Positions 17,060 to 25,752 of a stretch of 64,000 nucleotides of DNA are shown one piece after another (position 1 is the first letter of the stretch; the number at the start of each line of letters is the position of its first letter). Source of the stretch: Amycolatopsis balhimycina FH 1894 (GTDB lineage Bacteria > Actinomycetota > Actinomycetes > Mycobacteriales > Pseudonocardiaceae); contig NZ_KB913037.1 of the NCBI RefSeq assembly GCF_000384295.1, positions 5,762,822 through 5,826,821 of the forward strand, read 5' to 3'. The position numbers and the translations under genes are program-made. The notes beneath the pieces were generated by a model. That model saw only the letters and a program-made list of their open reading frames with translations, was not told the DNA's origin and ran no database searches.

Positions 17060-19855
17060 TCAGACCGCGCGCGACGATCGGTCCCCGGCCAGGGCGTCGA
17101 GCTGCCGCTGGACGCGTTCGGCGTCCTCGGCCCGGTCTTGCTGGCGGTACATCTCGAGTGCCTCCCGCCACACCGTGCGGGCGTCGTCGTCGTGGCCGAG
17201 CGCGGCGTGCGGCTCGCCGAGACGATCGAGGGTGTCGGCCACCTGGAAGGTGTTGCCGCGGTCGCGGTAGAGGGTCAGCGCCGCCCGGTAGTACTGGATC
17301 GCCGAGGCGTGGTGGCCGGTGTGGAACTCGATGTAGCCGAGGCTGTCCAGGGTGTCCGCCTCGGCGTGGGAATCGCCGTGGTCCCGGTGCAGGGCCAGCG
17401 CGGCCGTGCAATGGGTGCGCGCCGTCTCGAAGTCGCCGGTCCTGGCGGCGAACCAGCCCACCTGGTTGAGCTCGCGCGCCTCCCAGACCGGCTGGCCCAG
17501 GCCGCGGAAGAGCTCCAGGGCGCGGGTGGCGTGCGCCAGCGCCCTCCGGTCGTCTCCGCGCAACTGCCAGACCCACGAAAGCCCGTGCTGGGCCAGGGAC
17601 TGCTCGGTGTCGTCTTCGTTCCGTTCGGCGAGGGAGATCGCCTCCTGCAGGTGCTCGACGGCCTCGTCGTGCTTGCGGAGGTTCGCGAAGACGTCGGCGA
17701 GCAGCCGGCGCGACCGGCTGAGGGCGGCCGGGTCGGGCAGGTGCGGGGCGGCCGCCAGCGCGGGCCGCCACACGGCGAGCCGGTCGTGGAGCATCCCCCG
17801 CCGGTTCTGGAAGGTGTGCAGCCCCCACGCCAGGTGCCACACCGCGTCGTGCCACCCGAGGTCCGCGGCGGTGCGCTGGGCGGCCAGCAGGTTGGCGTGC
17901 TCGTTGTCGAACCACGCCATGGCATCCGAGTCGTCGGGTGGCGAGCCGGGTTCGGCGCCGGGCGCGGGAGCGGGGAGCCGGACGGCCTGGCGGTGGGAAT
18001 CCACCCGGTGGTCGGCCGCGTGCGAGGTGTGGGTGTAGAAGTCGATCACCCGGCGCAGCGCGGATTCCCGCTCGACGCGCGAAAGATCCCGGCCGGCGGT
18101 GGCCGTGGCGTAGTCGCGGATCAGGTCGTGCATCGCGTACCGGCCGCCGGCGCGGCGGGTCAGCAGCGAGGCCTCCTCCAGCATGCTCAGCACCTTGGCG
18201 GTCCGCCGCGGCGGCGAGCCGGCGAGCGCGGCCGCGGCGGGCAGCCCGATGTCCGCTCCGGGCGCGATGCCGAGCAGGGCGAACAAGGTGCGTTGTTCGC
18301 CGGTGAGGGCCCGCAGGGACCACGAGAGGACCGTCGGCAGGCTGACGGCAGGATCTTCGTGGTCGAGCGCGTCGAGGCCGAGGTCACGCAGTTCGGCGGC
18401 GAACTCGGTGAGCGGGATGTGGGGCCGGGTGTGCGCGTGGCGGCTCATGATGGCCAGCGCCAGCGGGTAGTGCCCGCACAGGCGGATCAGCGCTTCGGCC
18501 GCCGCCGGCTCGGCGGCGATGCGGGCCGCGCCCAGCCGTTCGGTCAGCAGCGCGTGCGCTTCGCCGTGGCTGAGGATGTCGAGCTGGAGGTGCCGGGCGC
18601 CGTAGCGCGTGATCAGCGGGGCGAGGTGCCGCCGGCTGGTCACGATGGTCGTGCCCGCCGGGCTGCCCGGCAGCAGCGGGACCACCTGGTCGGCGTCCGC
18701 AGCGTTGTCCAGCACGACCAGCATCCGCTTGCCGTCGACGAGCTTCCGGTACAACGCGACCTGGGCGTCCCGATCCGGTGGGATGCGGCTGGGCGCGACG
18801 CCCAGCGCGCCGAGGAACCCGCGCACCACAACCGACGGATCGAGCGGGGCGCCGGCCGAGGAGAACCCGTGCAGGTCGGCGAACAGCCTGCCGTCCGGGA
18901 ACCGCTCGCGGTGGGCGTGCGCCCAGTGCAGGGCCAGCCACGTCTTGCCGACCCCGCCCGCGCCGGCCAGCGCGGAAATCTGCACCACCCGGCTCACGTC
19001 CGCCTCGGGGTGGGACGCGGCGGTGAGCGCGGCGAGCTCGTCCGCGCGGCCGATGAACGACGGCGGTGCCGCGGGAAAGTGGTGCGGTACCGCGCCGGCG
19101 CCCGGCCGGGCGCCGGACGCCGACGCGGTCAGGTCCGGATCGCCGCGGAGGACCCGCTGGTGCAGGTCCCGCAGCGGCGGGCTGGGATCGGTGCCCAGCT
19201 CCCGGACGAGCCGCCGCCGCAGCTGCTCGTAGTGGTCGAGGGCGTCGGCCTGGCGGCCGCAGCGGTAGAGGGCCAGCACGACCTGGCCCGCGAGCCGCTC
19301 GTCCAGGGGGTGATCGCGGGTCCACGCCGTCAGCTCCGCCAGCAGCTCGGCGTGCCGGCGCAGGCGCAGGCGCAGGTCGGCGTGGTCGAGTTCCGCCGCC
19401 CATTGTTCGGCACGCAGGTCCCGGCGCAGTTCGTCGGCCCACTCGGTGCCGACGTCGGCCAGCGCTTCCCCGCGCCAGAGCGCGAGGGCCTGCGCGAAGA
19501 GGACGGCGGCCTCTTCGTCTTCGGCCTCGCGGGCCTCGGCCACGAGCCGCCGGAACCGGTGCAGGTCCACCGCGTCGGGATCGACGCGCGGGAGGTAGCC
19601 GCCGCCGAGCCGCTCGATCTCCAGCCCGCCGCCCGCCAGCAACCCGCGCAGGCGGGACAGGTAGCTGTACAGCGTGTCCCGCGCGCGCAGCGGCGGGCTC
19701 TCCGCCCACACACGGTCGATCAGCTGGTCGACCGGCACCATCCGGTTCGCGTCGGCGAGCAGTGCCGCCAGCACGGACCGCTGCCGGACCGGCCCCAGCT
19801 CCACCGGCTTGCCGTCCTGATGGGCTTCGATCGTGCCCAGCAACCGGAACTCCAC
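17060..19855 (-). CDS. AfsR/SARP-type regulator with BTAD, NB-ARC-like ATPase and TPR domains
   Basis: 931 aa, GTG start with GGGGAGGG upstream. Order of domains: OmpR-like winged helix (about 1-90), BTAD (about 95-240), AAA/NB-ARC ATPase with P-loop ALAGAGGVGKTWLALH near 297-308 and VVLDNAADADQV as Walker B, then a C-terminal TPR region (about 690-915, with repeats such as AALALHRDHGDSHAEADTLDSLGYIEF). AfsR-type proteins activate secondary metabolism or development in response to phosphorylation or nucleotide. No biosynthetic cluster is seen here, so its target is unknown; the tiny secreted peptide gene upstream is on the same strand. Confidence 0.93.
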   Translation of the reverse strand: MEFRLLGTIEAHQDGKPVELGPVRQRSVLAALLADANRMVPVDQLIDRVWAESPPLRARDTLYSYLSRLRGLLAGGGLEIERLGGGYLPRVDPDAVDLHRFRRLVAEAREAEDEEAAVLFAQALALWRGEALADVGTEWADELRRDLRAEQWAAELDHADLRLRLRRHAELLAELTAWTRDHPLDERLAGQVVLALYRCGRQADALDHYEQLRRRLVRELGTDPSPPLRDLHQRVLRGDPDLTASASGARPGAGAVPHHFPAAPPSFIGRADELAALTAASHPEADVSRVVQISALAGAGGVGKTWLALHWAHAHRERFPDGRLFADLHGFSSAGAPLDPSVVVRGFLGALGVAPSRIPPDRDAQVALYRKLVDGKRMLVVLDNAADADQVVPLLPGSPAGTTIVTSRRHLAPLITRYGARHLQLDILSHGEAHALLTERLGAARIAAEPAAAEALIRLCGHYPLALAIMSRHAHTRPHIPLTEFAAELRDLGLDALDHEDPAVSLPTVLSWSLRALTGEQRTLFALLGIAPGADIGLPAAAALAGSPPRRTAKVLSMLEEASLLTRRAGGRYAMHDLIRDYATATAGRDLSRVERESALRRVIDFYTHTSHAADHRVDSHRQAVRLPAPAPGAEPGSPPDDSDAMAWFDNEHANLLAAQRTAADLGWHDAVWHLAWGLHTFQNRRGMLHDRLAVWRPALAAAPHLPDPAALSRSRRLLADVFANLRKHDEAVEHLQEAISLAERNEDDTEQSLAQHGLSWVWQLRGDDRRALAHATRALELFRGLGQPVWEARELNQVGWFAARTGDFETARTHCTAALALHRDHGDSHAEADTLDSLGYIEFHTGHHASAIQYYRAALTLYRDRGNTFQVADTLDRLGEPHAALGHDDDARTVWREALEMYRQQDRAEDAERVQRQLDALAGDRSSRAV

Positions 19856-19877
19856 CCCTGCGCCCTCCCCGCCGCGA

Positions 19878-19897
19878 CCGGACCCGCTTGGGTCCGG
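19878..19897. promoter_or_regulatory. Perfect hairpin/palindrome ahead of the AfsR-like gene
   Basis: CCGGACCC, a GCTT loop and GGGTCCGG, 22 nt upstream of the GTG start. It may be an operator or an mRNA hairpin that affects translation. Confidence 0.45.
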
Positions 19898-20072
19898 GAC
19901 CGCATTCGACCAGCTCTTTCAAGCCGGTTGCAAGGTATCGCCACGGTGAGTGCGGCACGGTAGTGGACGCACCGCGTGAGCGGTCGCGAGCGGAGCGAGA
20001 GCAGGGGCCGGGACCGTGCCGTCGAGGGGGTGGCACAGTTCCGGCTCTTCCGGGCCGGCCGGAATCCGCCGG

Positions 20073-20216
20073 TCAGTCCGTGGCCGGCACCTGCAGGACG
20101 AGCGAGCCGCTGTTCGGGTCCGCGGTGGGACCGTCGGCCAGCGCCGTACCCGCGGGAAGAAGGACCCCCAGGGCGACGGCGGTGCTGATCAAGGCAGTGC
20201 GAATCAGGCGCGTCAT
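20073..20216 (-). CDS. Small secreted peptide, function unknown
   Basis: 47 codons from the ATG at 20216 to TGA. The product begins MTRLIRTALISTAVALGVLL, then PAGTALADGP: a classical signal peptide with two Arg, a hydrophobic core and an Ala-Leu-Ala cleavage site after residue 27. The mature peptide is only about 20 residues (DGPTADPNSGSLVLQVPATD) with no Cys. A TTGACA -35 box lies upstream (20253-20248), with a TTCGCT-like -10 at 18-nt spacing. It lies between menE and the AfsR-like gene, both on the same strand. No similarity recognised. Confidence 0.6.
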   Translation of the reverse strand: MTRLIRTALISTAVALGVLLPAGTALADGPTADPNSGSLVLQVPATD

Positions 20217-20223
20217 GGTGAGT

Positions 20224-20253
20224 AGCGAAGCGGGCGCACGGCGTAAATGTCAA
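20224..20253 (-). promoter_or_regulatory. Promoter of the small secreted peptide gene
   Basis: On the minus strand TTGACA (20253-20248) is followed after 18 nt by TTCGCT (20229-20224). The -35 is a perfect consensus, rare in this GC-rich window. Confidence 0.45.
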
Positions 20254-20267
20254 GAAAATGCCGCCAT

Positions 20268-21305
20268 TCAGCCGTTTTGACCCGGCAGCAGCCGGGCTTT
20301 CACCGCCGCCCGGTCGATCTTCCCAGGTCCGCGCAGGGGCAGCGCCCCGGTGAACTCGACGCGCTTCGGCGTCGACGCCGGTCCCAGCTCGGCCCGGACC
20401 GCCGCTCGCAGGTCACCCGCGTCACCGGAGGACACGACGAGCGCCACCACGGCCTCGCCCCACTCCGGGTCCGGCAGGCCGACGACGCACGCGTCGCGCA
20501 CGCCCGGCTGCGCGCAGAGGCAGCGTTCGACCGCGGCCGCCGAGACCTTCACGCCACCGGTGTTGATCATGTCGTCGGCCCGGCCGAGCACCTCCACCCG
20601 GCCGTCTTCGTGCCGGATCCCCCGGTCGGACGTCGTGAACCAGCCGGCGCGGAACGCCTCCGCCGTCAGCCCAGGCTGCCGCCGGTAGCCGTGCGCGAGG
20701 ACGTCGCCCGCGATGCGGATCCGGTCGCCCTCGATGTCGACGCGGACGCCGTCGAGGGGGAAGCCGTCGTAGACGCAGCCGCTCGCCGTCTCGCTCATCC
20801 CGTACGCCGGCACGATCCGCACGCCGGCGTCGGCGGCACGCTCCCGCAAGGACACCGAGGTCGCCGCCGCGCCGACCACGATCGCGTCGAACGTCTTCGC
20901 CGCGGCCAGGCCCACGCCGCCGTCGTCGAGGAGGCGGACCAGCTGGGTCGGCACCAGCGCCGTGTACCGGGGGCCGCCCTTCAGCGTCGCGGCCGCGGCG
21001 GCGAAGTCGTCCGGGCGGAACCCGGTGCCGGTCAGGACGGCCGGCTCGGTGCCCGCCAGCAGCGACCGGACCAGCACCTGCAGCCCGCCGATGTAGTGCG
21101 CCGGGGTGGCCAGCAGCCAGTGCCCGGGACCGCCGAGCCGGGCGTGGGTGGCCTCGGCGGACGCGGTCAGCGCGCGGGCCGACAGCAGCACGCCCTTGGG
21201 TGCGCCGGTCGAACCGGAGGTGGCGATGACCACGGCGGTGCCCGGCTCGGCGGGCTCGTCGGGGGCCATCGCGTCGCGCAGCGCCGGGTCGGTGAACGGC
21301 AGCAC
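20268..21305 (-). CDS. menE: o-Succinylbenzoate-CoA ligase
   Basis: 345 aa from the GTG at 21305, the first standard start codon in frame. Adenylate-forming enzyme: the P-loop AVVIATSGSTGAPKGVLLSA, the AYGMSETASGCVYDG motif, the hinge GRADDMINTGGVKVSAAAVE and the catalytic lysine in LPLRGPGKIDRAAVK are all present. It activates o-succinylbenzoate to its CoA ester for MenB, whose gene is directly upstream. The frame stays open through a sensible LLPIHLDGSPEALHTLKAAV stretch back to 1 nt after the menB stop, without ATG, GTG or TTG. The true start may therefore be the CTG at 21392 (374 aa). Confidence 0.9.
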   Translation of the reverse strand: MLPFTDPALRDAMAPDEPAEPGTAVVIATSGSTGAPKGVLLSARALTASAEATHARLGGPGHWLLATPAHYIGGLQVLVRSLLAGTEPAVLTGTGFRPDDFAAAAATLKGGPRYTALVPTQLVRLLDDGGVGLAAAKTFDAIVVGAAATSVSLRERAADAGVRIVPAYGMSETASGCVYDGFPLDGVRVDIEGDRIRIAGDVLAHGYRRQPGLTAEAFRAGWFTTSDRGIRHEDGRVEVLGRADDMINTGGVKVSAAAVERCLCAQPGVRDACVVGLPDPEWGEAVVALVVSSGDAGDLRAAVRAELGPASTPKRVEFTGALPLRGPGKIDRAAVKARLLPGQNG

Positions 21306-21393
21306 CGCCGGGGCGCCGCCCAGCGCGTCCGCGACGGCCGCCTTCAGCGTGTGGAGCGCCTCGGGCGAGCCGTCGAGGTGGATCGGGAGCAGC

Positions 21394-22317
21394 TCAGTAG
21401 TAATAGGGGACGTCCTTGAAATCGGGGTCGCGCTTCTGGAGGAACGCGTCGCGGCCTTCGACGGCTTCGTCCTGCATGTACGCCAGCCGGGTGGTCTCGC
21501 CGGCGAACAGCTGCTGGCCGACGAGGCCGTCGTCGGTGAGGTTGAACGCGTACTTCAGCATCCGCTGCGCCGTCGGCGACTTGCCGGCGATCGTCCACGC
21601 CCAGTCCAGGGCCTCTTTTTCCAGGTCGGCGTGCGGGACGACGGCGTTGACCGCCCCCATCCGGTGCATCTGCTCGGCGGAGTACTCCCGGCCGAGGAAG
21701 AAGATCTCGCGGGCGAACTTCTGGCCGACCATCTTCGCCAGGTAGGCCGAGCCGTAGCCGCCGTCGAACGAGCCGACGTCGGCGTCGGTCTGCTTGAACT
21801 TCGCGTGCTCGGCGGAGGCGAGCGTGAGATCGCACACCACGTGCAGGGAGTGCCCGCCGCCCGCGGCCCAGCCCGGCACGACCGCGATCACCGGTTTCGG
21901 CATGAACCGGATGAGCCGCTGGCACTCGAGGATGTGCAGCCGGCCCGCCCGCGCGGGGTCCACCGTGTCGGAGGTCTCCCCGCTCGCGTACTGATACCCG
22001 GACCGTCCGCGAATACGCTGGTCACCACCGGAGCAGAACGCCCACCCGCCGTCCTTGGGCGAGGGGCCGTTGCCGGTGAGCAGGACGCAGCCGACGTCGG
22101 CGCTCATCCGGGCGTGGTCCAGCGCCCGGTAGAGCTCGTCGACGGTGTGCGGCCGGAAGGCGTTGCGGACCTCGGGACGGTCGAACGCGATGCGCACGAC
22201 GCGCTTGCCGCCGCGACTGCCGGCGGAGCGGTGGTAGGTGATGTCGGTGAAGGCGAAACCTTCGACCTCGGTCCACGCGGCGGGGTCGAACAGCTCGGAA
22301 ACTCGGGCGTCATCCAC
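21394..22317 (-). CDS. menB: 1,4-dihydroxy-2-naphthoyl-CoA synthase
   Basis: 307 aa, GTG start 7 nt after a TATCCT -10 box on the minus strand. Crotonase fold with the MenB signatures WAFCSGGDQRIRGRSGYQYA, VPGWAAGGGHSLHVVCDLT and FKQTDADVGSFDGGYGSAYLA, and the C-terminal DFKDVPYYY. It closes the second ring of the naphthoquinone from o-succinylbenzoyl-CoA. It is divergent from menD across a 90-bp region and is followed by menE, so the ring-forming steps are grouped. Confidence 0.97.
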   Translation of the reverse strand: MDDARVSELFDPAAWTEVEGFAFTDITYHRSAGSRGGKRVVRIAFDRPEVRNAFRPHTVDELYRALDHARMSADVGCVLLTGNGPSPKDGGWAFCSGGDQRIRGRSGYQYASGETSDTVDPARAGRLHILECQRLIRFMPKPVIAVVPGWAAGGGHSLHVVCDLTLASAEHAKFKQTDADVGSFDGGYGSAYLAKMVGQKFAREIFFLGREYSAEQMHRMGAVNAVVPHADLEKEALDWAWTIAGKSPTAQRMLKYAFNLTDDGLVGQQLFAGETTRLAYMQDEAVEGRDAFLQKRDPDFKDVPYYY

Positions 22318-22324
22318 GTTTGCG

Positions 22325-22330
22325 AGGATA
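22325..22330 (-). promoter_or_regulatory. -10 box of leaderless menB transcript
   Basis: TATCCT on the minus strand, 7 nt before the menB GTG at 22317; no ribosome binding site between. Confidence 0.55.
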
Positions 22331-22336
22331 GGACCT

Positions 22337-22411
22337 GTGGACACTTCTGCTGTGCTGGCTGCCGCCTCCGCGGTGAAGAGTACGTCGGCGGGCGACGGAG
22401 CCTGCCGGTGA
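22337..22411 (+). CDS. Possible leader peptide overlapping the menD start
   Basis: A GTG-started frame of 24 codons (product ending ...AVKSTSAGDGACR) whose TGA overlaps the menD GTG as GTGA. The start lies just downstream of an AT-containing GGATAGGACCT segment. If transcribed leaderless it would couple menD translation to its own. No conservation evidence is available here, so this is tentative. Confidence 0.25.
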   Translation: MDTSAVLAAASAVKSTSAGDGACR

Positions 22412-24084
22412 ACCCTTCCACCGCGCAGGCCAGGGTCATCGTCGACGAACTCGTCCGCAACACCGTTTCGCACGTCGTCCTCTGCCCCGGCTCCCGCAAC
22501 GCGCCGCTGTCGATCGCGCTCTATGACGCGGCGGCGGCCGGGAAGCTCCAGCTCCACGTCCGGATCGACGAGCGCGGCGCCGCCTTCCTCGCGCTCGGCA
22601 TCGCCGCGCGGACCGGCCGCCCGGTGGCCGTGCTCTGCACGTCCGGCACCGCGGCCGCGAACTTCCACCCCGCCGTCCTGGAGGCCGACCGGGCCGGTGT
22701 CCCGCTGATCGTGCTGACCGCCGACCGGCCGCCCGAGCTGCGCGCGGCCGGCGCGTCGCAGGTCATCGACCAGCACCAGCTCTACGGCAACGCCATCCGC
22801 TACTTCGACGAGCTGGCCGTCGCCGAGCGGCGGGCCGGCCAGAACTCGTACTGGCGCAGCCAGATCTGCCGCGCCTGGAACGCCGCGTACGGCGAGTGGC
22901 GCTGCGGGCCGGTGCACCTGAACATCCCGTTCCGCGAGCCGCTCGTGCCCGATCTCGACGACGACGGCGAATGGTACGAATCCCTCGACGGCCGTGCGGA
23001 CGGTTCCCGCTGGACCGAGCTGCCGGACTTCGGCGCGCTGCCGTCGTTCGTGGTGCCTTCGGCGCGGCACGGCCTGGTCATCGCGTGCGACACCGGCGTC
23101 CAGGCGGCCAGCGAGTGGGCCGAGCAGCACGGCTGGCCGGTGGTGTCGGAGACCGGCGGCCTCGGCCTGTCCGGCGGTACGGCGATCTCGTCCGGAGCGT
23201 GGCTGCTCGGCGTCGAGGAATTCATCGGGCGGCACAAGCCCGAGCAGGTGCTCTGCCTGGGCCGTCCGACGGTGTTCCGGCAGATCCAGAACGTGCTCTC
23301 GGACGCCTCGGTCGAGGTGCTGCTGGTGCGCCCGGACTCGGACTGGCCGGCACCCGCGCACAACGTCCGGCAGGTCGGGCAGTGGTTCGACGAGCCGACC
23401 AAGCCCGCCGACCCGGAGTGGCTGGCGAGCTGGCGCCGCGCCGACGCGGCGGCCGCGGCCGCGGTGGCGTCGACGCTGGCCGACGAGCCGTGGCCCAGCG
23501 GGTTGCGGGTGGCGACCGAGCTGGTGGACGCCCTGCCGCCGGACTCGCTGCTGGTGGTCGGCTCGTCCAACCCGACCCGGGACGTCGCGCTGGCCGGGCG
23601 GCTGCGCGCGGACGTCCTCGTGCACCGAAACCGCGGTGTCGCGGGCATCGACGGCACGGTCTCGACGGCCATCGGCGCCGCGTACGTGCACCGGGGCCCG
23701 TCCTACGCGCTGCTGGGGGACCTGACGTTCCTGCACGACGCGTCGGGCCTGCTCACCGGGCCCGCCGAGCAGCGGCCGGACCTGACCATCGTCGTCCTCA
23801 ACGACGACGGTGGCGGCATCTTTTCCCTGCTCGAGCAGGGGGCGCCGGAGCATTCGGCGAGCTTCGAGCGCGTCTTCGGCACCCCGCACGGCGCCGACCT
23901 GGGCGCGCTGTGCGCCGGCTACCGCGTGCCGCACGTCGTCGCGGAAACCCTCACGGAGTTCCGGGCGGCGCTGGCGCCCGTGCCGGGGCTGCGGGTGGTG
24001 GAGGTGCGGGTGGACCGTTCGCGGCACCGCGACCTGCACGCCCGGCTGCGCGCGGCGGTGTCTTCGGCCGTCTCCGCGGTCTGA
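22408..24084 (+). CDS. menD: 2-succinyl-5-enolpyruvyl-6-hydroxy-3-cyclohexene-1-carboxylate synthase
   Basis: 558 aa, GTG start chosen because NPSTAQARVIVDELVRN is the conserved MenD N-terminus. ThDP-dependent enzyme: CPGSRNAPLSIALYDA and IDERGAAFLALGIA in the pyrimidine domain, and GDLTFLHDASGLL with NDDGGGIFSLLEQ as the diphosphate/Mg motif in the C-terminal domain. It adds the succinic semialdehyde unit from 2-oxoglutarate to isochorismate, the first committed step of classical menaquinone synthesis. Divergent from menB. MenF, MenH and MenC are not in the window. Confidence 0.96.
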   Translation: MNPSTAQARVIVDELVRNTVSHVVLCPGSRNAPLSIALYDAAAAGKLQLHVRIDERGAAFLALGIAARTGRPVAVLCTSGTAAANFHPAVLEADRAGVPLIVLTADRPPELRAAGASQVIDQHQLYGNAIRYFDELAVAERRAGQNSYWRSQICRAWNAAYGEWRCGPVHLNIPFREPLVPDLDDDGEWYESLDGRADGSRWTELPDFGALPSFVVPSARHGLVIACDTGVQAASEWAEQHGWPVVSETGGLGLSGGTAISSGAWLLGVEEFIGRHKPEQVLCLGRPTVFRQIQNVLSDASVEVLLVRPDSDWPAPAHNVRQVGQWFDEPTKPADPEWLASWRRADAAAAAAVASTLADEPWPSGLRVATELVDALPPDSLLVVGSSNPTRDVALAGRLRADVLVHRNRGVAGIDGTVSTAIGAAYVHRGPSYALLGDLTFLHDASGLLTGPAEQRPDLTIVVLNDDGGGIFSLLEQGAPEHSASFERVFGTPHGADLGALCAGYRVPHVVAETLTEFRAALAPVPGLRVVEVRVDRSRHRDLHARLRAAVSSAVSAV

Positions 24085-24145
24085 GCCATTCGGTCAACCG
24101 CTTTCCGGGTGGAATCCCAGTAGGCAAGAAACCTCCCTTCGGCTG

Positions 24146-24174
24146 TTCCTGCCTCCGCCTGGCCTGGCTACGTT
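24146..24174 (+). promoter_or_regulatory. Promoter of the M1 peptidase gene
   Basis: TTCCTG (24146-24151), 17 nt, then TACGTT (24169-24174), ahead of a leader of roughly 30 nt and a strong AGGAGGAATTC ribosome binding site. This contrasts with the leaderless genes around it. Confidence 0.5.
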
Positions 24175-24212
24175 CGAGCGCGCTGCTTCTCACTCCTTCA
24201 GGAGGAATTCGT

Positions 24213-25730
24213 ATGCGTGCAAGAACGCGCACCGGCCTCGGTGCGCTCGCGGCCGGCGTCGTCTCGGTGCTGCTCGCCGGTACCGCGAGCGCGGCGCCCT
24301 CACCCGGCGCCCCCGGTGCCGGCGACCCCTACTACCCGAACGCCGGCAACGGCGGCACCGACGTGCTGCACTACGACATCCGGCTGACCTACCAGCCCGC
24401 GACCGACCTCCTGTCGGGCACGACGACGCTGCTGCTCACCGCCACGCAGGACCTCTCGCGGTTCGACCTGGACTTCGCGCTGAAGGCGTCGAGCGTGCGG
24501 GTGAACAACCGGCCGGCGCAGTTCACGAACCAGACCGGCAACGGCGAGCTCGTCGTCACGCCGGCGCAGCCGCTGCTCAAGGGCCAGACCGCGACCGTCG
24601 TCGTCGCCTACGCGGACACGCCGTCCACCGAGAAGGTCGACGGCCTCAACGCGTGGAAGAAGGGCTCCTTCGGCGCGCTCGGCATCGACGAGCCGCAGAG
24701 CTCGGCGTGGTGGTTCCCGGCCAACGACCACCCGACCGACAAGGCGACCTACGACGTCACCATCGAGGCGCCGGACGACAACGCCGCCATCTCCAACGGC
24801 ACCCTCGTCCGGAAGACGAAGAGCCGCGCGGGCTGGACCCGCTGGCAGTGGCGCAGCACGAAACCGCAGGCGACGTACCTGACGTCGTTCATCGTCGGCA
24901 AGTACGAGGTCGTCGAGTCGACGACGCCCGACGGCAAGCCGTTCATCACGGCCTACGGCGCCGACCTCGGCGACTCGCTGTACGCGGCGAAGGCCAGCGT
25001 CGAGCGGACGGCGGAGATCAACGAGTTCCTGGCGACGCAGTTCGGGCCGTACCCGTTCGAGGCCGAGGGCGGCGTCGTGACCAGCGGCATCGGCTTCTCC
25101 CTGGAGAACCAGACGCGGCCCACGTACGGCGCCCGGAACTTCCGCGCGGGCTCGAACACGAACTTGATCGCGCACGAGAACGCCCACCAGTGGTTCGGCG
25201 ACAACGTTTCGCTGGGTCGGTGGAGCGACATCTGGCTGAACGAGGGCTTCGCGTCCTACGCGTCGTGGCTGTGGTCGGAGCACGAGGGTGAGGGCACGGT
25301 CGCGGAGCTGGCGCAGTACACGTACGACTCGAACGCGGCGGACGCTCCGCTGTGGAAGCTGGTCCCGGCCGACGTGGGCGCGGACAACCAGTTCGACAAC
25401 GCCGTCTACGACCGGGGTGCGCTGACGCTCCAGGCGCTGCGGACCGCCGTCGGTGACGAGGCGTTCTTTGCCATTTTGAAGACGTGGCAGGCTACGAAGG
25501 GCGGTTCGGACGGGCGGATTCTGGAGTTCATCGCGCTGGCGGAGAAGATCTCGGGCAAGCCGCTGCACGACCTGTTCCAGACGTGGCTGTACACGGCGGG
25601 CAAGCCCGCGGTGGGCCCGAACGGCGCGGCCGCTCCTGCGTTGCGCGCCGCCGCGGCTCCCGTGAAGCCGAAGTCGTACGACCAGATCCAGGCGAACCAC
25701 CGGTTCCTCGCCGCGGAACACGCGGGGTAG
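24213..25730 (+). CDS. Secreted M1 family metallopeptidase
   Basis: 505 aa, ATG start after AGGAGG. A signal peptide (about 1-29, ending TASAAPS) is followed by an N-terminal beta domain and a gluzincin catalytic domain. The zinc motif is HENAHQWFGD near residue 320, with the third ligand Glu in WLNEGFASYASW 18 residues later; the GAMEN-like substrate loop reads GFSLENQT. A tyrosine in VYDRGALTLQ completes the site. At about 500 residues it lacks the long C-terminal helical domain of full-size aminopeptidase N. Probably an exported aminopeptidase acting outside the membrane. Confidence 0.93.
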   Translation: MRARTRTGLGALAAGVVSVLLAGTASAAPSPGAPGAGDPYYPNAGNGGTDVLHYDIRLTYQPATDLLSGTTTLLLTATQDLSRFDLDFALKASSVRVNNRPAQFTNQTGNGELVVTPAQPLLKGQTATVVVAYADTPSTEKVDGLNAWKKGSFGALGIDEPQSSAWWFPANDHPTDKATYDVTIEAPDDNAAISNGTLVRKTKSRAGWTRWQWRSTKPQATYLTSFIVGKYEVVESTTPDGKPFITAYGADLGDSLYAAKASVERTAEINEFLATQFGPYPFEAEGGVVTSGIGFSLENQTRPTYGARNFRAGSNTNLIAHENAHQWFGDNVSLGRWSDIWLNEGFASYASWLWSEHEGEGTVAELAQYTYDSNAADAPLWKLVPADVGADNQFDNAVYDRGALTLQALRTAVGDEAFFAILKTWQATKGGSDGRILEFIALAEKISGKPLHDLFQTWLYTAGKPAVGPNGAAAPALRAAAAPVKPKSYDQIQANHRFLAAEHAG

Positions 25731-25740
25731 GGGGGACCGC

Positions 25741-25746
25741 TACGCT
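25741..25746 (+). promoter_or_regulatory. -10 box of leaderless DUF3592 gene
   Basis: TACGCT lies 6 nt before the GTG at 25753. Confidence 0.55.
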
Positions 25747-25752
25747 CGCGGC

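Noticed and set aside
17138..19963. A 941-codon open frame on the strand opposite the AfsR-like gene
   Set aside because: It lies wholly over the AfsR-like coding sequence, has Arg/Val/Gly-rich shadow composition and no domain; long antisense frames are expected at this GC content.
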